Assembly: GCF_001586255.1 (NCBI RefSeq)
Contig: NZ_CP014544.1
Span: forward strand, 62,001 to 126,000
Direction: 5' to 3'
Source of the DNA: Zhongshania aliphaticivorans
GTDB lineage: Bacteria > Pseudomonadota > Gammaproteobacteria > Pseudomonadales > Spongiibacteraceae
Length of the DNA: 64,000 nt
The number at the start of each line of letters is the position of its first letter. Position 1 is the stretch's first letter. The translations under genes were made by a program, and so were the position numbers. The notes below the pieces were generated by a model. It was given only the letters and a program-made list of their open reading frames with translations. It was not told the DNA's origin and ran no database searches. Below are positions 34,778 through 44,294 of the stretch, one piece after another.

Positions 34778-35253
34778 AGCAGGGCGAGAATTTTTTCGGC
34801 AGCGCTAACGTCAACACCACCAGCAGGTTCAACGGCGAGGTGGCTCACGGTGCCATTGTCGACAATCATGGCAAAACGCTTGGAGCGGCTACCCATACCA
34901 AAGCCGGTGGCGTCCATCTCTAGACCCAGAGCCTTGGTTAAGTCGCCATTGCCATCGGCAAGCATCAGCAGCTCTTCGGCATTTTGGGATTTACCCCAAG
35001 CATCCATAACAAAGGCGTCATTCACTGCCATGCAGACAATGGTGTCGACTCCGGCGGCTTTAATTTTGTCGGCATTAACAACATAGCCGGGTAGGTGTGT
35101 AAGTGAGCAGCCGGGGGTGAATGCGCCGGGCACGGCAAATAAAACGACTTTTTTACCGTTAAAGAGCTCCTCGGTGGTGATGTCTTGAGGGCCTTTTTCG
35201 CCCATCACTTTCAGTTTTGCTGCGGGAATTTTGTCGCCAGTCTGAATGCTCAT
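34774..35253 (-). CDS. Peroxiredoxin (Prx5-type)
   Basis: 159-residue thiol peroxidase. Peroxidatic Cys49 is in VPGAFTPGCSLTHLPGYV, the signature of the Prx5/atypical-2-Cys group that uses glutathione or glutaredoxin. It removes hydrogen peroxide and organic peroxides in the cytoplasm. It begins a short operon with murI. Confidence 0.93.
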   Translation of the reverse strand: MSIQTGDKIPAAKLKVMGEKGPQDITTEELFNGKKVVLFAVPGAFTPGCSLTHLPGYVVNADKIKAAGVDTIVCMAVNDAFVMDAWGKSQNAEELLMLADGNGDLTKALGLEMDATGFGMGSRSKRFAMIVDNGTVSHLAVEPAGGVDVSAAEKILALL

Positions 35254-35412
35254 AGTAGGACCTTAATATTATCAAACGAGTGTGATCAAGCAGTTTAGCA
35301 GAGCAATGGCCTGGGCGTAATCCACTTGAAAATCTAAAGTCAGCCACCATATTCTGGATAACAGCCGACGCGCTGTTCATGGTTTAGATTGAAGGTATTG
35401 GAGGTTTTTATC

Positions 35413-35823
35413 ATGAATAGTTATTTGCCGTTTACCTTGTTCAATGAATTGCGTGATATAAATCGCGGATTTGATCGCCAAGCAAGTGATGGCGAGCGCG
35501 CCGCCCAGTGGCAGCCCGCGGTGGATATTTGCGAAAATGAGGGTGGCTTCTTATTGGTGATGGACGTACCGGGCATCGCGCCTGATGCAGTTGATATTAC
35601 CGTGCACAACGGCGTGCTAACCGTGCAGGGCGAGCGCAAAACCGATGCGCAAGCGACCAAAAGCAGTATCAAAGAGCGCTGGCAGGGTCAGTTTATACGG
35701 CGCTTCAGCTTGCCTGAAGGCGTTGAAGCTGACGAAATTGCCGCCAAAATTGAACACGGCGTGCTGGCCCTGAATATCCCCAAGTCGACGGTAGATGAGC
35801 CGCGTAAGATTACGGTGCAATAA
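35413..35823 (+). CDS. Hsp20/alpha-crystallin small heat-shock protein
   Basis: 136 residues with an alpha-crystallin domain: PAVDICENEGGFLLVMDVPG, VHNGVLTVQGERK, and a C-terminal ALNIPKS-type anchor. An ATP-independent holdase forming oligomers. GGAGG 8 bases before the ATG at 35413 fixes the start; the frame is open from 35389. Followed by a terminator. Confidence 0.93.
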   Translation: MNSYLPFTLFNELRDINRGFDRQASDGERAAQWQPAVDICENEGGFLLVMDVPGIAPDAVDITVHNGVLTVQGERKTDAQATKSSIKERWQGQFIRRFSLPEGVEADEIAAKIEHGVLALNIPKSTVDEPRKITVQ

Positions 35824-35869
35824 GCGCACATCAACACTGGCGAGCTTGCTACACTGGCTACCTTAATCC

Positions 35870-35903
35870 GCTGTCAGGCCCTTGTCTGGCAGCGTTGTTT
35901 TTT
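35870..35903 (+). terminator. Intrinsic terminator after hsp20
   Basis: GCTGTCAG (35870-35877) pairs with CTGGCAGC (35886-35893), with one G-T pair, followed by GTTGTTTTTT. Confidence 0.78.
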
Positions 35904-35926
35904 GCTCGTTGATGTGGAGTCCGGTT

Positions 35927-36691
35927 TTGATTACTCGCCAGCAATGTCGTTATGAATGGCAGGTTTTGCTTTTGGCCGTGGGGTTTCTAACGCGGTTACC
36001 GGTGCCCGCCGATCCAGATTTTAGTGAGGCTAAGCTTAATGGCGCCTCGCGTTATTTTCCCTCAGTCGGTCTTCTGGTTGGCGCGTTAGCGGCCATGATT
36101 TATGTTGCGGCTTTGGCGCTGTTTGGCAATAGCCTGATGGCAGTGCTGCTGTCGATGCTCGCCTCTATTCTGATTACCGGCTCCTTCCATGAAGACGGTT
36201 TTGCCGACAGCTGTGATGGCTTTGGCGGCGGTTGGCGCAGCGAAGACGTCTTGCGCATAATGAAAGACTCTCGCATTGGCACCTACGGCACGGTGGGTCT
36301 GATTTCTGTGCTGGCTTTAAAAGCCACCAGTTTGCACGCCTTGCCGTCAGTTGGTGTTGTGGTTGTCGCTCTGCTCTGGGCGCATGTGTTTAGTCGCTGG
36401 GTGTCGACCTCGTATTTGGTGGACCTTCATTATGTGCGCGGCGAAGGCAAGTCCAAACCCTTGGCGACCACAATGCCTCTTAGGTACTGGTTGTACTCCG
36501 GTGCGCCGCTGTTGCCACTGCTGTTCTTTATCGATGTTTATTCTTTTATAAGTTTGCTGATCATGGCCCTGCTGTTTCGCTGGGCATTTGCCGTCTATTT
36601 ACGTCGTCGGATTGGTGGTTATACCGGCGACGCCCTTGGCGCTGCCCAGCAAGTGGTTGAAATTTTGGTGTATTTTGCTTTTTTGTTATAA
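35927..36691 (+). CDS. cobS: Adenosylcobinamide-GDP ribazoletransferase
   Basis: 254-residue membrane enzyme that joins alpha-ribazole to adenosylcobinamide-GDP, the last step of cobalamin assembly. The signature VGFLTRLPVP near the N-terminus and FHEDGFADSCDGFGGG are clear, with several helices after. I choose the TTG at 35927 because GGAG is correctly spaced upstream and the N-terminus then has the usual length; ATG at 35912 is the alternative. No cobalamin riboswitch or other cob genes are visible, so it may be a salvage gene standing alone. Confidence 0.9.
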   Translation: MITRQQCRYEWQVLLLAVGFLTRLPVPADPDFSEAKLNGASRYFPSVGLLVGALAAMIYVAALALFGNSLMAVLLSMLASILITGSFHEDGFADSCDGFGGGWRSEDVLRIMKDSRIGTYGTVGLISVLALKATSLHALPSVGVVVVALLWAHVFSRWVSTSYLVDLHYVRGEGKSKPLATTMPLRYWLYSGAPLLPLLFFIDVYSFISLLIMALLFRWAFAVYLRRRIGGYTGDALGAAQQVVEILVYFAFLL

Positions 36692-36828
36692 GTAAAGGCG
36701 AAATTAGGGCGCTTGGCGCAAATTCACAAAGTGTGAATACTGCACAGTCTTAAACCATGATTTGGCGGCACTCATTGCGTCAACTACAGTCATAGCATTA
36801 CAAGCAATTTATGGCTGAGGATACAGGC

Positions 36829-37398
36829 ATGAACACAAATTTATTGGTAGGCGGCATATTTGGCGCAGTGGCAGTAACGGCAGCGGGCAGTTATGCGGGC
36901 TATAACACGATTGTAGAAAGTAAAAAGCCCCAGTTTGCCGAGGTTGTCGACAGCAAGGCCATTACCGAAACCTATTACACCGACCGTCAAGAGTGCTATG
37001 ACGAAGTGGTTCAGCACCAAGCTGAAGTGAAAGATGGCAACCAAGTGACGGGCACAGTGATTGGCGCCGTATTGGGCGCGGTTATTGGCAAGCAGGTTGG
37101 CGGCGGTAACGGCAAGAAGCTTGCGACGGTTGCCGGCGCGGCAGCGGGTGGTTACGCGGGTAATAAAGTGCAGAAAAATATGCAGCAAAAAGATGTGTAC
37201 ACCACAACTGAGCAGCGTTGTAATACGGTGCAAGACCCCCATCAGAAAATTACCGGCTATAGTGTGACTTACCAGTTAGAGGGTAAAACCGATACGGTAA
37301 TTATGGATCACAAACCGGGAGCGACAATTCCCGTTGAGAATGGTCAGCTGGTGCTGAGTCAATCGGATACCAGTAAACCAGAAACAACAAAATTTTAG
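36829..37398 (+). CDS. Glycine-zipper 2TM domain protein
   Basis: 189 residues of the Rickettsia-17-kDa-like family: an N-terminal membrane segment, a domain with a cysteine (DRQECYDEVV), a glycine zipper (GTVIGAVLGAVIGKQVGGG ... ATVAGAAAGGYAGNKV) and a C-terminal beta domain (YSVTYQLEGKTDTVIMD). Probably an envelope-inserted protein. TGAGGA 7 bases before the ATG at 36829 sets the start. Function unknown, with no obvious partner beside it. Confidence 0.85.
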   Translation: MNTNLLVGGIFGAVAVTAAGSYAGYNTIVESKKPQFAEVVDSKAITETYYTDRQECYDEVVQHQAEVKDGNQVTGTVIGAVLGAVIGKQVGGGNGKKLATVAGAAAGGYAGNKVQKNMQQKDVYTTTEQRCNTVQDPHQKITGYSVTYQLEGKTDTVIMDHKPGATIPVENGQLVLSQSDTSKPETTKF

Positions 37399-37467
37399 AT
37401 TAAGTATTACCCCTAGTCGTATCTGTGTATGAGGTGCGGCCAGAATTTGCCAAATGGAGTGAGCTGT

Positions 37468-37866
37468 ATGACAACGAAATTAGCGAAGCGAAGCACGGCC
37501 GTGGTAATGAGCGGTTTTATGATTTGGACTGGTTTACTCGCCAGTACCGCATCGGCCTCAGTGATCAGTACCGATAAAATGGTGGCGGAGTACTCAGTAA
37601 AGTCTGAACGCGCTGAGATGAAGGCTGCGCTGGCCAGCGAAGATGTGCGGTCGCGCTTAGTGGAATTAGGTGTGTCACCGGCCGATGTTGAGGCCCGTAT
37701 CGATTCATTAAGCCCCACCGAACTAGCCATGTTGCACGAACGTATGGATGAACTGCCAGCGGGCTCGGGTGCGGTTGGCCTGTTAGCGCTTTTGGTGCTC
37801 ATATTCTTCATCACCGATATCTTGGGCATTACCGACATCTTCCCGTTTGTTAATGCGGCGAAGTAA
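37468..37866 (+). CDS. PA2779-family protein
   Basis: 132 residues. Signal peptide or anchor (SGFMIWTGLLASTASA), a helical region with VRSRLVELGVSPADVEARID, then a second membrane helix (GLLALLVLIFFITDILGI). Matches the PA2779 family of Pseudomonas, always next to a PA2778-type peptidase as here. Its last 14 bp overlap that gene. GGAG precedes the ATG at 37468. Function unknown; likely membrane partner of the peptidase. Confidence 0.87.
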   Translation: MTTKLAKRSTAVVMSGFMIWTGLLASTASASVISTDKMVAEYSVKSERAEMKAALASEDVRSRLVELGVSPADVEARIDSLSPTELAMLHERMDELPAGSGAVGLLALLVLIFFITDILGITDIFPFVNAAK

Positions 37867-38806
37867 AGCCCTCCTCCTCTTGTGCCTGCTTTTGCAGGCC
37901 TGTTCCGGTTTACCGTTAAAAGAATACGCCGAGACCCTCGGGCCTCGGCGCCAGTTAGACGTCCCGTTTATTGCCCAGCAGCAATATTATTGTGGTCCTG
38001 CAGCCTTGGCTGAAGTCGCTCAATACCGTGGTATTGACGCTGATCAAAACGACTTGGCCAAGCAACTGTTTATTCCTGGTAAAAAGGGTTCGCTGGCGGT
38101 TGAAATGCAAGCGGCCAGCCGTAGACTGGGTTTACTGCCCTACCCCTTAGCCAAAAATTTTCATGCGTTATTGCAAGAACTCGATGCGGGTAATCCGGTT
38201 TTGGTGTTCCAGAACTTGACCTTCTCATGGTGGCCGCAATGGCACTATGCCCTTGCCGTTGGTTACGATTTAGCCCGCGATGAACTTATTCTGCACTCAG
38301 GGGATCGCCCCTATTATCGCCTGCCCTTTTCAACGTTTATGGCGACCTGGTCGCGAACCAACAACTGGGCACGGGTTATGGTAGACAGCAGCCATTTGCC
38401 GGTCACGGCGGAGCCCTTAGTCACCATTCGCAGCGCCTACGCCTTTGAGCAAACTGGCCACCCTGAATTGGCGGCGGGCTTTTATGCTTTGGCCGCCGAG
38501 CGCTGGCCAGATTCCCTGCCGGTATTAACGGCGCAGGCGAATTTAGCCTTGGCACAGGGTGAAAGTCAGCGGGCGATTCAGGTGTTTGAGCGCTTATTGG
38601 CTCTCGCAAAGGATGATCCGGCGCTGTGGAATAATTACGCCTACGCGCTCTTAGCGGGTGGCTGTAAAGCCCAAGCGTTGACCGCCATTAGCCGCGCTGA
38701 AGCCTTGGCGCCGGAGGATGACGCGTATCGCGAAAGCGCCAGTGAAATCCGCGCCGCCGAGGCGGCAGCGGAGCACTGTTCTTCGGAGGGCGGCGAACCG
38801 CCTTAG
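37853..38806 (+). CDS. PA2778-family cysteine peptidase lipoprotein with TPR
   Basis: 317 residues. A lipoprotein signal [18 protein letters not shown] (lipobox LQAC), a C39-like papain-fold domain with catalytic Cys in [12 protein letters not shown] and His in [13 protein letters not shown], and a C-terminal TPR-like region (about residues 185-300). PA2778-family peptidases anchor to the envelope; target unknown. Start is ATG 37853 inside the preceding gene; TTG 37847 is possible. Its stop codon shares two bases with the tex stop on the other strand. Confidence 0.87.
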   Translation: MRRSKALLLLCLLLQACSGLPLKEYAETLGPRRQLDVPFIAQQQYYCGPAALAEVAQYRGIDADQNDLAKQLFIPGKKGSLAVEMQAASRRLGLLPYPLAKNFHALLQELDAGNPVLVFQNLTFSWWPQWHYALAVGYDLARDELILHSGDRPYYRLPFSTFMATWSRTNNWARVMVDSSHLPVTAEPLVTIRSAYAFEQTGHPELAAGFYALAAERWPDSLPVLTAQANLALAQGESQRAIQVFERLLALAKDDPALWNNYAYALLAGGCKAQALTAISRAEALAPEDDAYRESASEIRAAEAAAEHCSSEGGEPP

Positions 38807-41109
38807 CGTTTCTTTTGCTTAGCTTGGGCAAACAGTGCAGCCATCGTGGTATTTTCGGGCTTTGGTGCTTGCTTAGGCATGGCTGCTGGCTTGTTGCGCC
38901 CACCGCGTCGCTCACCACTGCTATTGGCGGCTTGCACGTCACTGGCTTTGTCGTCTAAGCGCATAGACAGTGCGATCCGCTTGCGCTGGGCATCGACTTC
39001 CATGACCTTAACCTTAACAATGTCGCCCGCTTTCACCACGCTGTGGGGATCTTTGACAAACTGATTGGCCAAGGCCGAGATGTGTACCAAGCCGTCTTGA
39101 TGAACGCCAATGTCGACGAAGGCACCAAAATTAGTGACGTTGGTAACGACCCCTTCCAAGATCATGTCTGGCTCAAGATCAGAAATTTTTTCTATGCCGT
39201 CCTTAAAGGTCGCGGTTTTAAAATCTGGGCGGGGGTCGCGGCCGGGTTTATCTAATTCGGCAAAAATATCGGTAACCGTGGGTATACCAAAGCGTTCGTC
39301 GGCGTAGTCGGCTGGTTTCAGCGTTTTTAAGAAGCTGCTGTCGCCCAGGACGTTTTTCACTTCGCGACCGCAGCGGTTGACGATTTTCTCGACCACGCTG
39401 TAGGACTCGGGGTGCACTGCCGAGGCATCGAGTGGATTGTCGCCGCCAACAACACGTAAAAAGCCTGCCGCCTGCTCAAAGGTCTTGGCGCCAAAGCGAT
39501 TAACTTCTTTTAATTGCTCGCGGTTTTTAAAGGCGCCGTTACGGTCGCGGTATTCAACAATATTGGCCGAGATACTTAGATTCAGGCCAGATACCCTTGC
39601 TAACAGCGCTGGTGAGGCGGTGTTTACATCTACACCGACTGCGTTTACACAGTCTTCTACCACGGTTTCCAAGGTGCGCGACAAGGCAGTTTGGGATACA
39701 TCGTGCTGGTACTGACCTACCCCGATGGATTTAGGGTCAATCTTAACCAGTTCGGCCAGCGGGTCTTGCAGGCGGCGGGCGATAGAGATCGCGCCGCGAA
39801 TGGTCACGTCGAGATCGGGGAATTCTTTGGCCGCGTATTCCGATGCCGAATAAATAGATGCGCCAGACTCGTTAACCATGACACTGGTGCAGCCCAGCTC
39901 GGGGCGAGCAGAGAGTACGTCTTTTACAAAGCGTTCAGTTTCGCGGCTGGCGGTCCCATTGCCTATAGCGATGAGCTGTACGCCGTGCTTTTTGATCAGC
40001 GCCAAGAGTACAGCGGCGGATTCGGCAATTTTGTTCTGAGGCGGGGTTGGGAAAATAGCGCAATGGTCGACGACTTTACCGGTAGCGTCGATAACGGCCA
40101 CTTTTACGCCGGTGCGCATGCCGGGGTCGAGGCCGATGGTGGCGCGCTGCCCGGCGGGTGCGGCCAAGAGTAAGTCTTTGAGGTTATGGGCAAACACGTC
40201 AATGGCTGCGGTGTCGGCGAGTTCCCGCAATTGACCCAGCAAATCGGTTTCTAAATGGGTGTAGAGTTTTATACGCCAGGTCCAGCGAATCACTTCTTTT
40301 AGCCAGGTATCGGCGGGGCGCCCCTCGTCTTTCACTTTCCAGAACTCGGCGACCATGCCCTCGCAGGGATGAGTTGCGCCCTCTTCTTCACTGAACTTTA
40401 TCGCCAAACTCAGAATGCTTTCGTTGCGGCCGCGAAACATGGCCAAGGCGCGGTGCGAGGGTGTGGTTTTCAGTGGCTCGCTATGGGCGAAGTAATCCCT
40501 GAACTTCTCCCCTTCCTGCTCTTTGCCGGTCATAACGGTGCTGCACAAAAGGCACTCATTCCACAAGAAGTTACGGAGCTTGGCGAGCAAGTTGGCGTCT
40601 TCGCTAAGGCGTTCCATGAGAATGTACTTGGCGCCGTCGAGTGCGCCTTTCACGTCGTTAATGCCCTGTTCTGCATTTAAATAATTGAGGGCGAGGCTGG
40701 CGGGATCTTGGCTGGGGTCGTCAAATAAGGTGTTGGCGAGGGGTTCTAAACCGGCTTCAATGGCGATCTGGCCCTTGGTGCGGCGCTTGGGCTTATAGGG
40801 CAGGTATAAGTCTTCTAGGCGGTTCTTGGTGTCGGCGCCGCGAATATCCCGTTCTAGCTCGGGGCTGAGTTTGTCCTGCTCGCGAATACTGTTGAGAATG
40901 GTTTCGCGCCGGTCTTCTAATTCCCGCAAATAGCCCAGCCTAGACTCCAAATCGCGCATTTGGGTGTCGTCGAGTCCGCCAGTGACTTCTTTACGGTAGC
41001 GGGAAATAAACGGCACGGTTGCGCCTTCATCTAACAGGGCAACGGCAGCGCTAACCTGCGCTTCTTTAACACCAAGTTCTTGAGCAATGCGGCTGGGGAT
41101 GGAATTCAT
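38803..41109 (-). CDS. tex: Tex family RNA-binding protein
   Basis: 768 residues, normal for Tex (YhgF), a transcription accessory protein resembling Spt6. Visible are the N-terminal helical domain (ARIAQELGV-like region), the YqgF/RNase-H-like domain ([19 protein letters not shown]), helix-hairpin-helix repeats ([18 protein letters not shown]) and a C-terminal S1 domain ([20 protein letters not shown]). The C-terminus is rich in basic and Pro residues. Transcribed alone. Confidence 0.96.
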   Translation of the reverse strand: MNSIPSRIAQELGVKEAQVSAAVALLDEGATVPFISRYRKEVTGGLDDTQMRDLESRLGYLRELEDRRETILNSIREQDKLSPELERDIRGADTKNRLEDLYLPYKPKRRTKGQIAIEAGLEPLANTLFDDPSQDPASLALNYLNAEQGINDVKGALDGAKYILMERLSEDANLLAKLRNFLWNECLLCSTVMTGKEQEGEKFRDYFAHSEPLKTTPSHRALAMFRGRNESILSLAIKFSEEEGATHPCEGMVAEFWKVKDEGRPADTWLKEVIRWTWRIKLYTHLETDLLGQLRELADTAAIDVFAHNLKDLLLAAPAGQRATIGLDPGMRTGVKVAVIDATGKVVDHCAIFPTPPQNKIAESAAVLLALIKKHGVQLIAIGNGTASRETERFVKDVLSARPELGCTSVMVNESGASIYSASEYAAKEFPDLDVTIRGAISIARRLQDPLAELVKIDPKSIGVGQYQHDVSQTALSRTLETVVEDCVNAVGVDVNTASPALLARVSGLNLSISANIVEYRDRNGAFKNREQLKEVNRFGAKTFEQAAGFLRVVGGDNPLDASAVHPESYSVVEKIVNRCGREVKNVLGDSSFLKTLKPADYADERFGIPTVTDIFAELDKPGRDPRPDFKTATFKDGIEKISDLEPDMILEGVVTNVTNFGAFVDIGVHQDGLVHISALANQFVKDPHSVVKAGDIVKVKVMEVDAQRKRIALSMRLDDKASDVQAANSSGERRGGRNKPAAMPKQAPKPENTTMAALFAQAKQKKR

Positions 41110-41196
41110 ATGATCGGCTTATTAGATACGTGAAGCCGGACATTATGCAAAAACTAAGGCCGTGGTGCGAGGCTTGACAATAAGTTTTTTGGACTG

Positions 41197-41286
41197 CGGG
41201 AGACGCTTGATGGGAGACGAAAGACGCAAAGCGTGGATTCATGCGCTGCTTTCAATTTTTAGCGTCTCCCTTCTCCCGTCAAGCGT
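41197..41286. repeat. Inverted-repeat element with GTCTCCC units, copy 3
   Basis: A 90 bp element between tex and the phaD-like gene. Near-identical 14-base arms lie at 41204-41217 (CGCTTGATGGGAGA) and 41272-41285 (inverted, 13 of 14 matching). Between them are GACGAAAGACGC and the 18-mer AGCGTCTCCCTTCTCCCG (41261-41278) shared with the copies at 20.4 and 33.6 kb. No ORF. Looks like a small non-coding palindromic element (REP or MITE type). Confidence 0.7.
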
Positions 41287-41290
41287 GTGG

Positions 41291-41932
41291 CTACGTTTCG
41301 CTCTGCGCTAAAGCTTCAAACAAGGCACAGCACTCATCATAAAAATAACGGTATTCCGGGCGGAGGTGCTCGGTAACCAGCGACATAATTTGAAATACGC
41401 CTTGATGAATCATCATTTCATTGCTGATATTGCGACCACGGAGGTGGGTGTAATTTAACCAAAAGGTCAGTGACATGGCGATATTGTCGCAAAGGCGTTC
41501 AAGTTGTAGGTCGTCGAGGTCGAGAAAGTTCTGGCCCCGCAATTCTAAGGTCACTGCTCGAGCGGCTTGTACTTTTAGCTCGAGTAATTTAGAAAATTTC
41601 TTGGCGATTTGTGGGTAGCGCTGAAGAATATCGTTGAGATTGCGATACAGGTAGCGGTGATTAAAAATGTGTTCAAAAACGATGTACAAATAAAACCAGG
41701 TGTCTTGGGCGCCAAGGTTTTTTTGCAGTGGTGCACTGAGGATATCAATCAGTTCAAGTTCGAAGGCGGCGTAGAGTTCGGGAATGATTTCGTCTTTGCC
41801 GTGGAAATGGTAATAAAGATTTCCGGGACTAATATCGAGTTCATTGGCGATATCAACGGCGGTGACATTGGGTTCGCCGTCAGTATTAAATAGGGCGAGA
41901 CTGCTTAATAATATTTTGTCGCGGGTTTTCAT
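41291..41932 (-). CDS. phaD: PhaD-like TetR-family regulator
   Basis: 213 residues. The helix-turn-helix region, with the start KTRDKILLSSLALFNTDGEP and ISPGNLYYHFHGKDEII, is very close to PhaD of Pseudomonas, the TetR-family activator of PHA genes. I take the ATG at 41932; the frame is open to 41974. The two phasin genes directly upstream (same strand) fit a PHA role. No phaC or phaZ is in the window. Likely ligand is an acyl-CoA, by analogy with PhaD. Confidence 0.8.
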   Translation of the reverse strand: MKTRDKILLSSLALFNTDGEPNVTAVDIANELDISPGNLYYHFHGKDEIIPELYAAFELELIDILSAPLQKNLGAQDTWFYLYIVFEHIFNHRYLYRNLNDILQRYPQIAKKFSKLLELKVQAARAVTLELRGQNFLDLDDLQLERLCDNIAMSLTFWLNYTHLRGRNISNEMMIHQGVFQIMSLVTEHLRPEYRYFYDECCALFEALAQSET

Positions 41933-42033
41933 CCGAGATAACAGACTCCTGTGAGCGAAGCGACAAGGTGCCATGAACCCAGCGTCTGTGTCCAGCGATG
42001 TCGATTAGATCAGCGGAAGTTTGGGTGTTACTA

Positions 42034-42064
42034 AAAGGGAAGATGAAAGCTTCATCTTCCCTTT
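42034..42064 (-). terminator. Strong intrinsic terminator after phasin gene
   Basis: Perfect 14 bp inverted repeat AAAGGGAAGATGAA / TTCATCTTCCCTTT with an AGC loop. On the minus strand it is followed by TTTT, so it ends the phasin transcript and separates it from phaD. Confidence 0.9.
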
Positions 42065-42079
42065 AGAGATGAGCTCCGC

Positions 42080-42568
42080 TTACTTAGCGACAGCTTTCTT
42101 TGCGGGTGCTTTACGCGGTGCTTTCGCTTTAGGTGCTGCTTTTGCGGCAGTCTTGGGCTCAGCTGCTTCGGCGGCCGGTTTAGCTGCTTTGCTTAGCGCG
42201 TCTACTTTTTTGCTAAGGGCATCGAGCTTCTTCTCTAAACGGCTTAGATCGTCAGCACTGGCAGTGTGACCAAAACCAAGGCTGGCACGCATTTTACTAA
42301 TGCGCTCTTCAATGGAAATAGTCTTACCAATATTGGTAGCTTCACCAAGTTTGGCGCGGGCCTGGGTTTCTAAACGATTGCCCTTGTCCACGAGTTCAGT
42401 GAACAGTTTAGGGGTTTCTTTACTGGCTTTCTCTAAGGCCTCGTGGGCTTCATCGTAAGCGCGGCCGTAGGCGCCAAGGCCGGCAAGCCAAATACTTTTA
42501 GCAACTTCGCCAGCGTGGTTGGTGGCGTCTTTAAGATCCTGCAGGCTTTTTTTGCTGTCTTTGCTCAT
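42080..42568 (-). CDS. Phasin, PhaF/PhaI-like (long form with Ala/Lys tail)
   Basis: 162 residues. An amphipathic granule-binding part (SIWLAGLGAYGRAYDEAHEA) leads through a coiled coil with heptads (LSRLEKKLDALSKKVDALSK) to a basic, Ala/Lys/Pro-rich tail (KAPRKAPAKKAVAK) that resembles the DNA-binding tail of PhaF. The start is the ATG at 42568, with GGAGAAC just before it; the longer frame to 42610 has no support. Coats PHA granules and may tether them to the nucleoid. The tail is short compared with PhaF of Pseudomonas. Confidence 0.85.
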   Translation of the reverse strand: MSKDSKKSLQDLKDATNHAGEVAKSIWLAGLGAYGRAYDEAHEALEKASKETPKLFTELVDKGNRLETQARAKLGEATNIGKTISIEERISKMRASLGFGHTASADDLSRLEKKLDALSKKVDALSKAAKPAAEAAEPKTAAKAAPKAKAPRKAPAKKAVAK

Positions 42569-42661
42569 GGCGTTCTCCATTGCAAAATAAAATAACTGAA
42601 TCTGGTACACCAGTAAGAATACCTTGCCGGTGCGGAAACTGTGAGTCTGAACTTAGCTATG

Positions 42662-42694
42662 AAAAAAGCACGATGGCCATACGGCGCATCGTGC
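42662..42694 (-). terminator. Intrinsic terminator after second phasin gene
   Basis: GCACGATG (42668-42675) and CATCGTGC (42687-42694) around an 11-base loop, followed on the minus strand by six T (plus 42662-42667). Confidence 0.88.
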
Positions 42695-42750
42695 AAAAGC
42701 ATAGGTGAGATAAAGACCTAGGATTTGGCACCCTAACGGGCACCGAATGC

Positions 42751-43227
42751 TTACGACGCGGTGGCTTCAGCTACAACGTCAGTTGCTTCAGCAGCGCTGC
42801 GCGAAACTTTAGACTTCACTTTTTCAAAGCCGTCACGCAGGGTTTTCAGCTGAGCTTCTACTGCTGTGTTGCTTTCGCTTTTCAGTTCTTCGAACTTGGC
42901 GATAGCTTGCGCTTTGGTGTCATTGAACTTAGCGATAGCTTGTGACTTGCTAGATTCAATTTTGCTCGTTACTTGGGTTTTGCTAGATTCAAATTTAGAA
43001 ACTGCGTCGTTTTGCACTTTTTCGCCACGGGCAACCAAGCTGTCAAAGAATTCATTGCGCTTGCTGTAAGCGTCTTTAGCTTTGGTTTCAGTTTCTTTGA
43101 TTTTAGCTTCAGTCTGCTTAAATACTTCTTGGCTTTGTTCAAAGACTATGCCAGCCAGACCTAGGTTTGCCAAAAACACTTCTTTTGCCAGTGCGTTAGC
43201 TTTTTCGATTTTACTTGCTTCGGTCAT
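42751..43227 (-). CDS. Phasin family protein
   Basis: 158 residues. The N-terminal FLANLGLAGIVFEQSQEVF is the granule-binding signature. A long alpha-helical middle has imperfect repeats, notably VTSKIESSKSQAIAKFNDTK followed by a similar AQAIAKFEELK unit, the short-repeat pattern of PHA granule proteins. Ends in a variable Ala/Val tail. Forms a pair with the longer phasin 180 bp downstream, each with its own terminator, so they are separate transcripts. Confidence 0.82.
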   Translation of the reverse strand: MTEASKIEKANALAKEVFLANLGLAGIVFEQSQEVFKQTEAKIKETETKAKDAYSKRNEFFDSLVARGEKVQNDAVSKFESSKTQVTSKIESSKSQAIAKFNDTKAQAIAKFEELKSESNTAVEAQLKTLRDGFEKVKSKVSRSAAEATDVVAEATAS

Positions 43228-43488
43228 GATGACGTCCTCATTGAGAATGAAATAGTAGGCTATTTAGAGCCAGATTTCGGCGAGAACTGCTATTGCTCGC
43301 TGACTTGGGTGCAAGAGTACGGAGATTAATTAGAAAGCACATACTAATCCTGCGGTAAGTCCCTATTTCGCGCTTATTATATTCCCCGCATCGTTATACA
43401 GCATTAACGCGGTATTGCGCTTAGCGGGAAACTTAGGTTATATAGTTGTTACCTTCTAGGCCGCTTGTCGGAATATAACGAGGTATTC

Positions 43489-44277
43489 ATGGCTCAAAAC
43501 AAGAATAAAGCGGGGCAGCCCACGCCGTTGCGAACAGCAAGGGAGTTGCGGGTTATTTTTGAAATGCTGGCAATGGTCAGTTTTCGATCAACGCTGGACA
43601 AAATAAAGTGCGGCGACGGTCACCCGGTGGTAGTAGCGCCGTCTTTTATGACCGGCGATGGCGGCACCGCTGCACTGCGGGGCTTTTTGCGCCGTCGCGG
43701 CTTTGCGGCCTATGGTTGGGAGCAGGGCTTGAACAGCGGTATGTCTGAGCAAAAATACTTGGCTTACGAGCGCCACGTAAAAGAGCTTGCCGCGCGCCAC
43801 TGCCGTAAAGTCAGTGTGATTGGCTGGAGCTTGGGGGGAATCTATGCCCGAACCTTGGCCTACAAAAATCCAGATATTGTTCGCCAAGTCATTACCCTGG
43901 GCTCGCCAATTCATATTCCCGGTATGGATGGGGTCACTGGGCCGGTTTTAAAGCTCTACGAAATGATGAATCCCGGTGCCCTAACTGATCCAATGTTAGA
44001 GTGGCAAAATTGCTGGCAGGCGACGCCGACTGTGCCGTCCACGGCTATGTACAGTGAGGGTGACGGTATTGTCGATTGGCAGTTCTGTATCGATAAGGAA
44101 TTAAATAGCAATACTGAAAATTTGCGGGTGCCGGGCAGTCACGTCGGTTTAACCCATAATGTTGCGGTAATGTACGCCGTGGCGGAGCGTTTGGCGCAGC
44201 GCGAAGATCGCTGGCAGCCCTTCGATGTGAGTGGCTTGCGAAGCAGGGTTTACGCCCACTCGGCAGTGCCAGCCTAG
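43489..44277 (+). CDS. Alpha/beta hydrolase
   Basis: 262 residues of an esterase/lipase-type alpha/beta hydrolase. Nucleophile elbow GWSLGGI (Ser), acid in EGDGIVDW (Asp) and His in PGSHVGLTHN form a triad. The oxyanion region APSFMTGDGGTAALR is like that of lipid esterases. No signal peptide, so cytoplasmic. Start at 43489 is set by CGAGG upstream; the frame is open from 43465. It faces the phasins; a PHA or acyl-ester substrate is possible but the protein does not look like PhaZ. Confidence 0.8.
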   Translation: MAQNKNKAGQPTPLRTARELRVIFEMLAMVSFRSTLDKIKCGDGHPVVVAPSFMTGDGGTAALRGFLRRRGFAAYGWEQGLNSGMSEQKYLAYERHVKELAARHCRKVSVIGWSLGGIYARTLAYKNPDIVRQVITLGSPIHIPGMDGVTGPVLKLYEMMNPGALTDPMLEWQNCWQATPTVPSTAMYSEGDGIVDWQFCIDKELNSNTENLRVPGSHVGLTHNVAVMYAVAERLAQREDRWQPFDVSGLRSRVYAHSAVPA

Positions 44278-44294
44278 GCTGTCTGGCATTGCGG

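Noticed and set aside
35824-35926. Cobalamin riboswitch upstream of cobS
   Set aside because: The space is only about 100 bp, holds the hsp20 terminator, and no B12-box-like motif is visible.
39691-40173. 160-codon plus-strand ORF inside tex
   Set aside because: Shadow of tex on the other strand; it has no start signal.
43588-43914. 108-codon minus ORF over the alpha/beta hydrolase
   Set aside because: Shadow of the hydrolase gene, whose catalytic motifs are clear.
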